Positions 16,568-23,823 of a stretch of 64,000 bases of DNA are shown piece after piece. Within the stretch, counting starts at the first letter, position 1. Each line of letters opens with the position of its first letter. Both the position numbers and the translations under genes were made by a program. The notes below the pieces were generated by a model that saw only the letters and a program-made list of their open reading frames with translations, was not told where the DNA came from and did no database searches. Source of the stretch: Natronorubrum daqingense (lineage in GTDB: Archaea; Halobacteriota; Halobacteria; Halobacteriales; Natrialbaceae); assembly GCF_001971705.1 (NCBI RefSeq), contig NZ_CP019327.1, positions 434,001-498,000 on the forward strand. The letters run 5' to 3'.

Positions 16568-17974
16568 TTAGTACTTCGGCTCCGCCCCGGTCGCCTCGTA
16601 GACCGATTCCATGAGTTCGTCGCGTCGGTCCTGCCAGCCCGCGAGCCCCTCGGGGCTGGTCGGGTAGTTCTCGTAGTGTGCCAACAGGTCATCGGCACAG
16701 CGTTTGGTCTGGTAGAGATTCCAGATGGTGCCCCAGTGGCCGCGGCTCTTGATCAGGGACTCGAGTTTGAGCTTCGTGCTGATGTTCGTACTCCCCGAGT
16801 AGAGTGCCTCGGCGAGTTTGTCGCCGGGCATGGCGGCGAGCAAGCCCATGAGGTCGTCGACGTCGATGGCCGTCGCGAGGATGTTGTAGACGTCGAGGGC
16901 AGCGTAGCGTGCGCCGAAGTGGTCCATGACGAGTTCGTTGTACTCCCAGAACGTCTCTTCGCTAATATCGCCCGTCTCGAGGCCTTCGATGGCCTGCTCG
17001 GCGGCGTACGTGCCGGCGTAAGCCGCTCCGGCGATGCCGCCGCCGGTGGTCGGGTTGACGTGTCCGGCGGCGTCACCGACGGCCATGTAGCCGGGGTGGA
17101 CGGCCGAGTCGTAGGGCCGACGGGTCGGGAGGGCCGCGCCGAGTTTGTCATCAACTGTCGCGCCCTCGAACTCCGCGCGGTTCTCGAGGTCGTGTTTGAG
17201 GTCCTCGACGAGTTTCATCGGCTCTTCGGTCATCTGGAACCCCAGGCCGGCGTTGATCTCGGTCTCCGTGCGCGGGAAGTACCAGAGGTAGCCCGCGGCG
17301 CGGTCGGTCGGCTTGAAGACCAGTGCGTCGTCCCACTCGACCGGTTCGTTCACGTGGACGACCTCGCGGTAGGCCGAACAGAAGTGCGAGTAGTTGACGT
17401 TCGTATCGAACGTCGAGTCCGAAAAGTCGACGTTGTCCTGCAGGACGGACAGCGAACCCGCGGCGTCGATGACGATCTCTGCGTCGTAGGTGACTGGCTC
17501 ACCTTTTCGGATCGCTTCGACTCCCGTCACGCGACCGTCGTCGGCCTGCGTCACGTTCTTGACGACGGTGTCGTAGTGGAAATCGACGCCGGTATCTCCG
17601 GCCCCCTCGATGATGCGACGCCCGTACTCCCAGCGGTCGATGACGGCCAACTCGCCGGGAATCGGAATCTCGAGGACGGTGTCTTCTTGTGGAATCTCGA
17701 AGCGACCGTGGTCGACGCCCGTGTTGGTGAACGCCGGCTCGAGTTTCGACTTCGGAATCGAATCGGGGAACTCGTCGGCCCCTTTCAGTGCGTCGCCACA
17801 GGCGATGTGACCCGCCTCTTCCTCGGTTTTGCGCTCGAGAACGACGACGTCGTAGCCCTCGCGTGCGACGGTGGCTGCGGCGTAACATCCGGCAGTTCCG
17901 GCACCGACGACGGCCACGTCCGGGGTGTGGGGCTGAGACGTGGCGGCGTTTGCCGAGCGCTCCTGGGTACTCAT
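16568..17974 (-). CDS. Digeranylgeranylglycerophospholipid reductase-type flavoprotein
   Basis: 468 residues of the geranylgeranyl reductase family, which saturates the isoprenoid chains of archaeal lipids using FAD. The dinucleotide-binding motif is VVGAGTAGCYAAATVAREG near residues 22-40. The family motif HIACGDALKGADEF and the FAD-binding YMAVGDAAGHVNPTTGGGI (conserved GDAAG..NP..G) are both present. YLWYFPRTETEINAGLGF lies in the substrate-side sheet. It is divergent from a [2Fe-2S] ferredoxin gene, a possible electron donor; archaeal reductases of this family can use ferredoxin. Confidence 0.88.
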   Translation of the reverse strand: MSTQERSANAATSQPHTPDVAVVGAGTAGCYAAATVAREGYDVVVLERKTEEEAGHIACGDALKGADEFPDSIPKSKLEPAFTNTGVDHGRFEIPQEDTVLEIPIPGELAVIDRWEYGRRIIEGAGDTGVDFHYDTVVKNVTQADDGRVTGVEAIRKGEPVTYDAEIVIDAAGSLSVLQDNVDFSDSTFDTNVNYSHFCSAYREVVHVNEPVEWDDALVFKPTDRAAGYLWYFPRTETEINAGLGFQMTEEPMKLVEDLKHDLENRAEFEGATVDDKLGAALPTRRPYDSAVHPGYMAVGDAAGHVNPTTGGGIAGAAYAGTYAAEQAIEGLETGDISEETFWEYNELVMDHFGARYAALDVYNILATAIDVDDLMGLLAAMPGDKLAEALYSGSTNISTKLKLESLIKSRGHWGTIWNLYQTKRCADDLLAHYENYPTSPEGLAGWQDRRDELMESVYEATGAEPKY

Positions 17975-18157
17975 ACTACCGTTTCCACACCACGGGAAGA
18001 AAACGTTTTATGTCACGTGTCGGATTCGCAGGAGAGAGATTCCGGGTTTCAGTGCCAGTAACGGAGCGGGCCGCCCGCTCGAGAGTCGAAATTCACGGGA
18101 TAGGTTCTCTCGAGGGAGTCTCGTTGTCCCGAGGGAAACGAATCGGGGAATAAAGAG

Positions 18158-18165
18158 TTTTAGTG
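18158..18165 (+). promoter_or_regulatory. TATA-like box of the ferredoxin gene
   Basis: TTTTAGTG centred about 26 bases before the ferredoxin ATG, with an AT-rich GAATAAAGAG just upstream. This spacing fits leaderless transcription. Confidence 0.45.
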
Positions 18166-18186
18166 CGGTCGTTCGTACCAGCGTGT

Positions 18187-18522
18187 ATGACGGAGTACAC
18201 GATCGAATTCGTCGGAACGGGTGAGACGATTACCTGTTCGGACACGGAGACGATCCTCAGTCGCTGTCTCGAGGAGGGTATCGCGCAGGAATACTCCTGT
18301 CGCGTCGGCATGTGTCTGGCCTGTTCGGCAGAGATCCTCGAGGGCGAGGTCGTCCAACCCGCCGCGCGGGGCTTTACCGAGGCGGAAGCCGAGAACTACG
18401 CGCTCACCTGTATGGCCCGGCCACAGTCGGACCTGAAACTCGAGCGCGGAGTGTACCCGCCGAGTATCGACGGCGACCTCGAGAGCGAGGGGACCGACGG
18501 CGCTGCTGTCGCGGACGACTGA
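18187..18522 (+). CDS. [2Fe-2S] ferredoxin
   Basis: 111 residues from the ATG at 18187 (MTEYTIEFVGTGETITC). The plant-type cluster-binding cysteines are seen as YSCRVGMCLACSAEI (Cx4Cx2C) with the fourth Cys in ALTCMARPQSDL. The acidic C-terminal tail is haloarchaeal; the large N-terminal insertion of the major haloarchaeal ferredoxin is absent, so this is a secondary ferredoxin. Divergent to the geranylgeranyl reductase with about 210 bases between starts. It may supply electrons to that enzyme or another reductase. Confidence 0.92.
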   Translation: MTEYTIEFVGTGETITCSDTETILSRCLEEGIAQEYSCRVGMCLACSAEILEGEVVQPAARGFTEAEAENYALTCMARPQSDLKLERGVYPPSIDGDLESEGTDGAAVADD

Positions 18523-18714
18523 TGCAGTGACGAGTCGGTCTCGTCGTCTCTATCGTGTCCCGGCAGGCGGATTCTCTCTTTGTTCGACACAGCTGGCGGT
18601 ACGCTGACTCGAAGACTATCAGTAGTCTGGTGGCTCCATTTCTTTATTTAGAGAAACACTAGAAACCGGAGTGAGCGATTCAGGAACTACAGATGCGAAT
18701 TGAACGACTTCGAC

Positions 18715-19701
18715 TTATTCGCTCGGTAGTTCCCGGAGCATTTTTCGCCCGGGAGCGATCAGTTCATCGAGATACCCGGCTACTGTCTCTTTCGCATCTG
18801 CCGGGTGCAACTCTCCGGATTCGAGCGCCGCCGCAAGGTCATCGTAGCAGTCGTAGGTCTGATTTCCACCGTACTTCTCGGGTCGTCGTACGATCACCGA
18901 CTCGAATCGCGAAAACACGTAGTACTCGAACAATTGGAGAACGGGGTTCTCGCGATCACCCTCGGGATCACGGGTCGGGGGACAAAACGCCGTCTCGATC
19001 TTTCGCTCGAGGTCATCAGTGGAATCCTCCATCGAGATCGTCGTCCCCTCACTCGAGGACATTTTCCCCTCGCCGGTTTCGAGATCAGCGAGTATGGGTG
19101 TGTGCAAACACGGTCGCACCTCGTATCCCAACTCTGGCAATTTCTCTCGAGCAAGCATATGCACCTTCCGTTGATCGGTTCCACCGACAGCGAGGTCGAT
19201 GCCGAGGAACTCGAAATCGAGGACCTGCATCAACGGGTACACGGTATGGCTCACCGTTGCGGTGTCGCCGCTTTGGAGTTCGGCGACCGCTCGCTTGGCA
19301 CGGTTGAGCGTCGTCGAGACGCCGAGTTCGTGTAGATCGAGTGAGTAGTACGCTTCGAGTTGGAAGTCGGACCCGTAGACGTATTCGGTCTTCTCCTCGT
19401 CGAGGCCGTACGCGGCGAACTGTGCCCTCATTCGCTCCGCTGTCTCGTGGATCTCCTCGAAACTACCCTTCCCGTTGAGATGTGCGTGAACGTCCGCCAG
19501 TAGGACGACGACGACGTCCATCCTTGCTTCCTGCGCGTCAATGAGTTTGTTCGCCGTCAGAAGGTGGCCAAGGTGGAGGACACCGGACGGTTCGTAGCCG
19601 ACGTAGACTCGTTTGTCTGCCGGCTCAGCGGCGAGTTCACGCACCTCCTGGTCGGTAACGACTTCCTCAGTGTTCCGGATGAGTAACTCGTAGGTATTCA
19701 T
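18715..19701 (-). CDS. tyrS: Tyrosyl-tRNA synthetase
   Basis: 328 residues, a class I synthetase. The HIGH-type motif is EPSGVLHLGHLLTANK and the KMSKS-type motif is GEGKMSSSEGTTIS. The pocket YPLMQVLDFEFLGIDLAVGG retains the Tyr, Gln and Asp that hold the tyrosine hydroxyl in archaeal TyrRS, so tyrosine specificity is supported. Length is normal for archaeal TyrRS, which charges tRNA-Tyr. It overlaps the upstream winged-helix regulator gene by ATGA, so translation is coupled. The pair is flanked by AT-rich sequence and is lower in GC than its neighbours. Whether it is the only TyrRS cannot be told here. Confidence 0.92.
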   Translation of the reverse strand: MNTYELLIRNTEEVVTDQEVRELAAEPADKRVYVGYEPSGVLHLGHLLTANKLIDAQEARMDVVVVLLADVHAHLNGKGSFEEIHETAERMRAQFAAYGLDEEKTEYVYGSDFQLEAYYSLDLHELGVSTTLNRAKRAVAELQSGDTATVSHTVYPLMQVLDFEFLGIDLAVGGTDQRKVHMLAREKLPELGYEVRPCLHTPILADLETGEGKMSSSEGTTISMEDSTDDLERKIETAFCPPTRDPEGDRENPVLQLFEYYVFSRFESVIVRRPEKYGGNQTYDCYDDLAAALESGELHPADAKETVAGYLDELIAPGRKMLRELPSE

Positions 19702-20021
19702 ACGGATTGTAGCTCTACTGACTCGGAAATTTTCATATCATCCAATGCGTCGATCACAGTTGCCAGCTCATCGTTTAGTGTCTCGACGAATTGGCGGGCG
19801 TGGTCTGTCGTCGTTGCCCCCGCTGAACACGGTTCAATGAGTCCTTCTTCCTCGAGAACGCGAAGTGAGTATCGAACCTTGTGATGCGGGAGATCAGTCC
19901 GGGTAGATAATTCGACGATGCCAATCGGTTCGGCCTGCCAGACGAGGACAAAGACCGCTAAATGCCGATTGAGAACATCGACCTCTTTCTCGAGACGGTC
20001 AATGATGGTTTGCGCGACCAT
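19698..20021 (-). CDS. Winged-helix regulator coupled to tyrS
   Basis: 107 residues. LNRHLAVFVLVWQAEPIGIV (helix 1), ELSTRTDLPHHKVRYSLRVL (helix-turn-helix) and EEEGLIEPCSAGATTTD (wing) form a MarR/ArsR-type winged helix; a C-terminal helix (FVETLNDELATVIDALDDM) would dimerise. Its TGA overlaps the tyrS ATG. GC over 19741-19920 is about 54% by hand count, well below adjacent genes. Its promoter is strong and leaderless (TTTATATA at -29). Such a small regulator coupled to a synthetase may sense tyrosine or a related compound; inference only. Confidence 0.75.
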   Translation of the reverse strand: MVAQTIIDRLEKEVDVLNRHLAVFVLVWQAEPIGIVELSTRTDLPHHKVRYSLRVLEEEGLIEPCSAGATTTDHARQFVETLNDELATVIDALDDMKISESVELQSV

Positions 20022-20046
20022 ACCACCTCAGCCTATTCACCGAGAA

Positions 20047-20054
20047 TATATAAA
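20047..20054 (-). promoter_or_regulatory. TATA box of the regulator-tyrS operon
   Basis: TTTATATA on the minus strand, centred 29 bases before the ATG at 20021. It is the clearest TATA box in the window. The 180 bases beyond are AT-rich (20041-20100 is about 28% GC by hand count). Confidence 0.65.
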
Positions 20055-20297
20055 TTAGTTTAAGGTATGATATGACGCCTGTAATACTAAATGCTATTCT
20101 ACCACATGGTGTTCGAATCAATAGGTGCACACCCTGTATTGAACGTGGATTTCACGCTCAACTCTTGATAACGAAATCGTACTATCGACTACTGCTAGCG
20201 TAGCCACTGCAAGTCAGTGCACATCTAATCGCTACATCGGCGATCAGCGCGTAACTCGTTTCAGGTGTTCTGCTCGACGAGAAGTCGACCGGTATCG

Positions 20298-20582
20298 TTA
20301 CTCGATCGTCAACTCACCGTCACCGCCGTCACCGTTTCCGTTCTCGTCCCACTCGAGTTCGAACTCGATACTGAGTTCGCCGGGGCCGTCGGTGGGGCCT
20401 TCGCGTTCGGCTTTCACTTCGAACGTCGGCTGAGCGGGCGGATCCATCGTCACGGATTGGTCGCCGGCGCTGAGCGTGAGTTCGTCGCCGTTCTCGAGTG
20501 AGTCGGCGACCGTTCGGAGGTACGACGCGATATCTTCTCGGCGCTGGCGACTCTCGGATTCGAAGAGTACTTCCTCTGGCAT
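20298..20582 (-). CDS. Amphi-Trp domain protein
   Basis: 94 residues. The amphi-Trp domain is seen as EVLFESESRQRREDIASYLR, then TVADSLENGDELTLSAGDQS and ELSIEFELEWDENG. In this family the domain is small and often occurs alone or fused to DNA-repair or sensing domains; its role is unknown. The C-terminus is glycine/aspartate-rich. It is downstream of ftsZ1 on the same strand with a 171-base gap, so separate transcription is likely. Confidence 0.8.
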   Translation of the reverse strand: MPEEVLFESESRQRREDIASYLRTVADSLENGDELTLSAGDQSVTMDPPAQPTFEVKAEREGPTDGPGELSIEFELEWDENGNGDGGDGELTIE

Positions 20583-20753
20583 AGGTTCGTATTGGTGCTC
20601 CAGGCTGATAACTGCGTCTGTGGTGAACGCGTCGCTGCTTGGTTTATGGTGAATACGTCGTTGAAACCGAGTACCGAGTGGTGAAACGTGGACTCCTCCC
20701 GTATTTGCTGGGCGTGCTGGATTTCCGTCGGTCGGTCTCGAGTCGCCTTCGAA

Positions 20754-21920
20754 TCAGTCGACGAAGTCGATGTCTTCGCCCTGTGCGGGCGCTTCGGGCT
20801 GGACGGCCTCGCCGTCGGGCTTGCCGTAGATCTGTGGCGACTCGACGCCGGTGACGACGATCATCGTCCGCATGCTGCCCTCGAGTTGCTCGTCGATCGA
20901 GGTTCCCCAGATGATACGGGCGTCGGGGTCGATCCGGTCGTAAATCTCTTCGACGACGCCTTCGGCCTCTTCGATTGCCATGTCGTTGCCACCGGTGACG
21001 TTGACGAGTGCGGAACTCGCCCCGGAGATGTCGACGTCGAGCAGCGGCGACCGGAGCGCGGTCTTGACCGAGTCTTCGGCTTTCGCTTCGGAGTCGGACT
21101 CCCCGAGACCGATCATCGCGACGCCGCCGCGTTCCATCACGGTGCGAACGTCGGCGAAGTCGAGGTTGACGAGGCCGGGTTTCGTGATGAGTTCGGTGAT
21201 TCCCTTCACGGAGCGCATCAGCACTTCGTCGCTCACTTTGAACGCTTGACGGACTGGCAGTTTGCCGACGGAGTCGAGCAGGCGGTCGTTCGGGACGACG
21301 ATGACGGTGTCAGAAACGTCGCGCAAGCGCTCGAGGCCGGCTTCGGCGTTGGTTCGGCGGACCTCACCTTCGGCAGTAAAGGGCGTGGTGACGATCGAAA
21401 TCGTCAGCGCGCCGGCTTCTCGGGCGGCTTTAGCGACAACGGGGGCCGAGCCGGTTCCGGTTCCACCACCGAGACCCGCCGTGACGAAGACCATATCAGA
21501 GCCGTCGATCGAATCGTAGATATCCTGTTGGCTCTCGAGTGCGGCTTCCTCGCCGACCTGTGGGAGCGAGCCGGCGCCGCGGCCGCTGGTCTTTTGTTGG
21601 CCCATCAGAATCTTCGTGTCGGCTTCGATTTCGACGAGGTGTTGAACGTCGGTGTTCGCGGCGACGAGTTTCGCGCCGTGGATGCCCTCCTCGTGCATGC
21701 GGTTGACGGTGTTCCCGCCGGCACCGCCACAGCCGACGACGGTGATGTCGGTCTGGAGGTCCTGAAGCACGTCCTCGAGTTCGTCGTCGGTCATCGTCCC
21801 GGTCTTGTTCGCGTCCCCGTCTCCCTGGCTGTGTCCATCCTGCGGAGACGCATCGTCGGGAGCGGTGTGTTGCTCCCCATTTTCGGCCTCGTCGATAGCT
21901 TCGTCGATGATGGAGTCCAT
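20754..21920 (-). CDS. ftsZ1: Cell division protein FtsZ1
   Basis: 388 residues of the tubulin/FtsZ GTPase family. Nucleotide-binding elements are intact: [15 protein letters not shown], the tubulin signature [20 protein letters not shown], and the T7 loop catalytic [19 protein letters not shown] 60-residue acidic N-terminal extension ([16 protein letters not shown]...) and the C-terminal GEDIDFVD match haloarchaeal FtsZ1, one of the two cell-division FtsZ proteins of haloarchaea. FtsZ1 helps set the division site and recruits FtsZ2. The assignment to FtsZ1 rather than FtsZ2 rests on the terminal sequences. An inverted-repeat cluster occupies its promoter. Confidence 0.92.
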   Translation of the reverse strand: MDSIIDEAIDEAENGEQHTAPDDASPQDGHSQGDGDANKTGTMTDDELEDVLQDLQTDITVVGCGGAGGNTVNRMHEEGIHGAKLVAANTDVQHLVEIEADTKILMGQQKTSGRGAGSLPQVGEEAALESQQDIYDSIDGSDMVFVTAGLGGGTGTGSAPVVAKAAREAGALTISIVTTPFTAEGEVRRTNAEAGLERLRDVSDTVIVVPNDRLLDSVGKLPVRQAFKVSDEVLMRSVKGITELITKPGLVNLDFADVRTVMERGGVAMIGLGESDSEAKAEDSVKTALRSPLLDVDISGASSALVNVTGGNDMAIEEAEGVVEEIYDRIDPDARIIWGTSIDEQLEGSMRTMIVVTGVESPQIYGKPDGEAVQPEAPAQGEDIDFVD

Positions 21921-21930
21921 TCTTGGTCCA

Positions 21931-21970
21931 GACTAGTAGATGGAGCATAATTACCTTTCCCCTACTAGTC
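21931..21970. promoter_or_regulatory. Inverted repeat flanking the ftsZ1 TATA region
   Basis: GACTAGTAG (21931-21939) and CTACTAGTC (21962-21970) are exact inverted repeats 22 bases apart. Between them a TATA-like TAATTATG (minus strand, 21946-21953) is centred 29 bases before the ftsZ1 ATG. Both arms contain ACTAGT, although CTAG is rare in this window. This is a strong operator candidate for a dimeric regulator of ftsZ1. Confidence 0.6.
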
Positions 21971-21985
21971 AGACACCTGTCTGAC
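21968..21985. promoter_or_regulatory. Second palindrome upstream of ftsZ1
   Basis: GTCAGACA and TGTCTGAC form 8-base arms around CC, overlapping the end of the outer repeat at 21970. The overlapping ACCTGTC/GACAGGT (21975-21989) is a further 7-base palindrome. The position about 50-65 bases before the start codon fits an upstream activator or repressor site. Confidence 0.5.
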
Positions 21986-22075
21986 AGGTATCGTGAGATT
22001 ACCGTTGACGGATACGTCGACGGTGAACGCCACGCCGGGTCCGATAGTCTCCGCTTACTCGAGGGAGACGGTGGG

Positions 22076-23518
22076 TTACAACGGGAATCGTTCGATTTGG
22101 CGTGAGTGTACCGTTTCGGGATCGATCGACTCGCCGTTGACGGTGACCGATTCGCCGTCTGCCAGCGCGCCAAACTTCGGCCCCTCGGGAATCCCGAGTG
22201 TGTGGGCTAATTCGGGATCGAACGTCGTTCGCTCGGCCACGACCCCCTCGTCCTCGAGCGTGACGCTGTCGTACTTCTCCTCGAGAACGGCTGCGAGTTC
22301 CTCGACGAGCGAGACGTGAGGCGGGCCACTCGACTCCTCGTCGTGGCTGTCCGAGTCGACAGGGAGGGCTATCCGCGAGCCGATTCGGCTGCCGCCGTTA
22401 TCGGTTTCGAACGCGACGGTTCGCGATTCGACGACCGTCCGGACGCGCTCGGCGTCGATCCCTTCGGCGGTGTCGACGAGGTCCGCTGGCAGGTCGGCGA
22501 TAGTGAACGACGGCGTTCGATGGTCGCCAAAGCGAACGCCCTCGTCGATGGCACCGAGTTCGGATTCGACGGCGTCGACGACCTCGAGCGAGCGATCTCT
22601 GACAGACCGGATCCACGTCTCGCTGACGATTCGGTAGCCGAGGTCCTCGAGCGTCGACTCGAGGACGGGCCACTCGCCGTCGAGGACGGCGATATCCGCG
22701 CGGCTGGTCTCGAACGCCGCTTCGAGGACGTCCTCGTGGGCGCTCGGATGGTCCATTGCCTCGAGCGCCCAGTCGGCGGCGATGTGCCCGACGGCCCAGG
22801 GCGTCTCGCGGACGATGCGGCCGAACCGCGGCGCGTAGTGGTTGCCGCCGAAGCCGACGAACTGGCGTTTCGCGGGGTGAGTGTGGCTCGCGTTCGGGTC
22901 CTCCTCGCCGTGTCCGTGATCGTCCGTCGCTTTCTCGTCGTCACCCAGCCGGGGCGGGTTGTGGGGCTGAATGTCTCGAAGGTCGGCGATCGCGCGAGCG
23001 ACCGCCGCTGCTGCGTCGGGGTCGTCCCACTGCTCGTCGCCGCTGCCCAGTTCCGCGAACAGCGAGGGACAGCCGACGTCGGTCGGTCCGTGGTGGGTAC
23101 ACTCCATGCCGACGTCGTAGCCCTCAGGGGCGTACGCCTCGAGCGCGTCCAAAAAGTGTTCGAGGGCGTGCGGACAGGCTGCGGCGAGGGTGTCTGGCTC
23201 GCCACCGAACTCCGCCGGCCCGAAGTTTCCGGTAAAGTGTCCGGTCAAAAGCGCTCCCGTCTCGCCGGAGTGACGGGAGGCGAAGACGAGGAGGTCGGGA
23301 TCGCTCTCGAACGCGTCGGCGGGACGCTCGAGGTCGAGGTGTAACTCCTCGAACGAACGGAGTTCGACACCGTCGAGTCGGTAGTAGGTGCCCCCGCCGG
23401 CTTCGGGTGGTCGCGTGTCGTCTTCGTGGACGTCCCACTCGAGGTGGTCGCGTAGGTGCTCGCAGATGTGGACCGAGGCGCGATCGGCCCGGCTCTCGAC
23501 GATAGCGAGGTCGGTCAT
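22076..23518 (-). CDS. dtdA: D-aminoacyl-tRNA deacylase DtdA
   Basis: 480 residues from the ATG at 23518 (MTDLAIVESRADRASVHICE), where family similarity begins; an upstream open frame is only read-through of repeats. The archaeal/plant DtdA (GEK1-like) fold is indicated by DPDLLVFASRHSGETGALLT, GNFGPAEFGGEP, EGYDVGMECTHHGPTDVGCP and FVGFGGNHYAPRF. The enzyme removes D-amino acids from tRNA and is unrelated to bacterial Dtd. A histidine/aspartate-rich insertion occurs near residues 215-240. A C-terminal extension of about 175 residues (from SVRDRSLEVV) is shared by haloarchaeal versions. The gene is downstream of a tandem-repeat region. Confidence 0.88.
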   Translation of the reverse strand: MTDLAIVESRADRASVHICEHLRDHLEWDVHEDDTRPPEAGGGTYYRLDGVELRSFEELHLDLERPADAFESDPDLLVFASRHSGETGALLTGHFTGNFGPAEFGGEPDTLAAACPHALEHFLDALEAYAPEGYDVGMECTHHGPTDVGCPSLFAELGSGDEQWDDPDAAAAVARAIADLRDIQPHNPPRLGDDEKATDDHGHGEEDPNASHTHPAKRQFVGFGGNHYAPRFGRIVRETPWAVGHIAADWALEAMDHPSAHEDVLEAAFETSRADIAVLDGEWPVLESTLEDLGYRIVSETWIRSVRDRSLEVVDAVESELGAIDEGVRFGDHRTPSFTIADLPADLVDTAEGIDAERVRTVVESRTVAFETDNGGSRIGSRIALPVDSDSHDEESSGPPHVSLVEELAAVLEEKYDSVTLEDEGVVAERTTFDPELAHTLGIPEGPKFGALADGESVTVNGESIDPETVHSRQIERFPL

Positions 23519-23823
23519 ACTCGAGTGGCTGGCCTGAGTCCCGGTAACGTCGTCGGTTTCGAGTGGCTGGCCTGAGTCCCGGTAACGTCGTCGGTTTCGA
23601 GTGGCTGGCCGACCGTCGGATGCGTAGCTGAGTGTTGACGCCACGTGGTGTGTGAGGGGGTCGACGACGCGGCTCTCCCCAGACACCGCAATAAACCCTT
23701 GGCAACAGCTACCACAGCCTTTTCTGTTGTCCCAGTCGTCACAACTAGCCGTAAGTATAATTGGTAGACGCAATGCCGATTGACGATACGCACTGTCGAT
23801 CACTCGATCTCCGCTGACTCCCT
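23519..23823. other. Intergenic region between divergent dtdA and PAS regulator
   Basis: 305 bases. Next to dtdA it holds a 38-base tandem repeat (see separate entry). The part next to the PAS regulator is AT-richer (around AAGTATAATTGG at 23753), which may hold its promoter about 65 bases before the start. No coding frame is convincing. Confidence 0.5.
23522..23610. repeat. 38-base tandem repeat, 2.3 copies, before dtdA
   Basis: The unit begins CGAGTGGCTGGCCTGAGTCC and ends ...GTCGGTTT. Copies are at 23522-23559 and 23560-23597, with a 13-base partial third (23598-23610). The copies are identical, so the duplication is recent. It starts four bases upstream of the dtdA start codon, covering its expected promoter position. 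Confidence 0.75.

Noticed and set aside
20101-20160. GTTCGAATC word resembling a tRNA T-loop
   Set aside because: No matching acceptor, D or anticodon stems could be folded around it.
22076-23803. Extended dtdA reading frame of 575 residues
   Set aside because: The first 95 residues come from non-coding repeats and promoter sequence; family similarity starts at the ATG at 23518.
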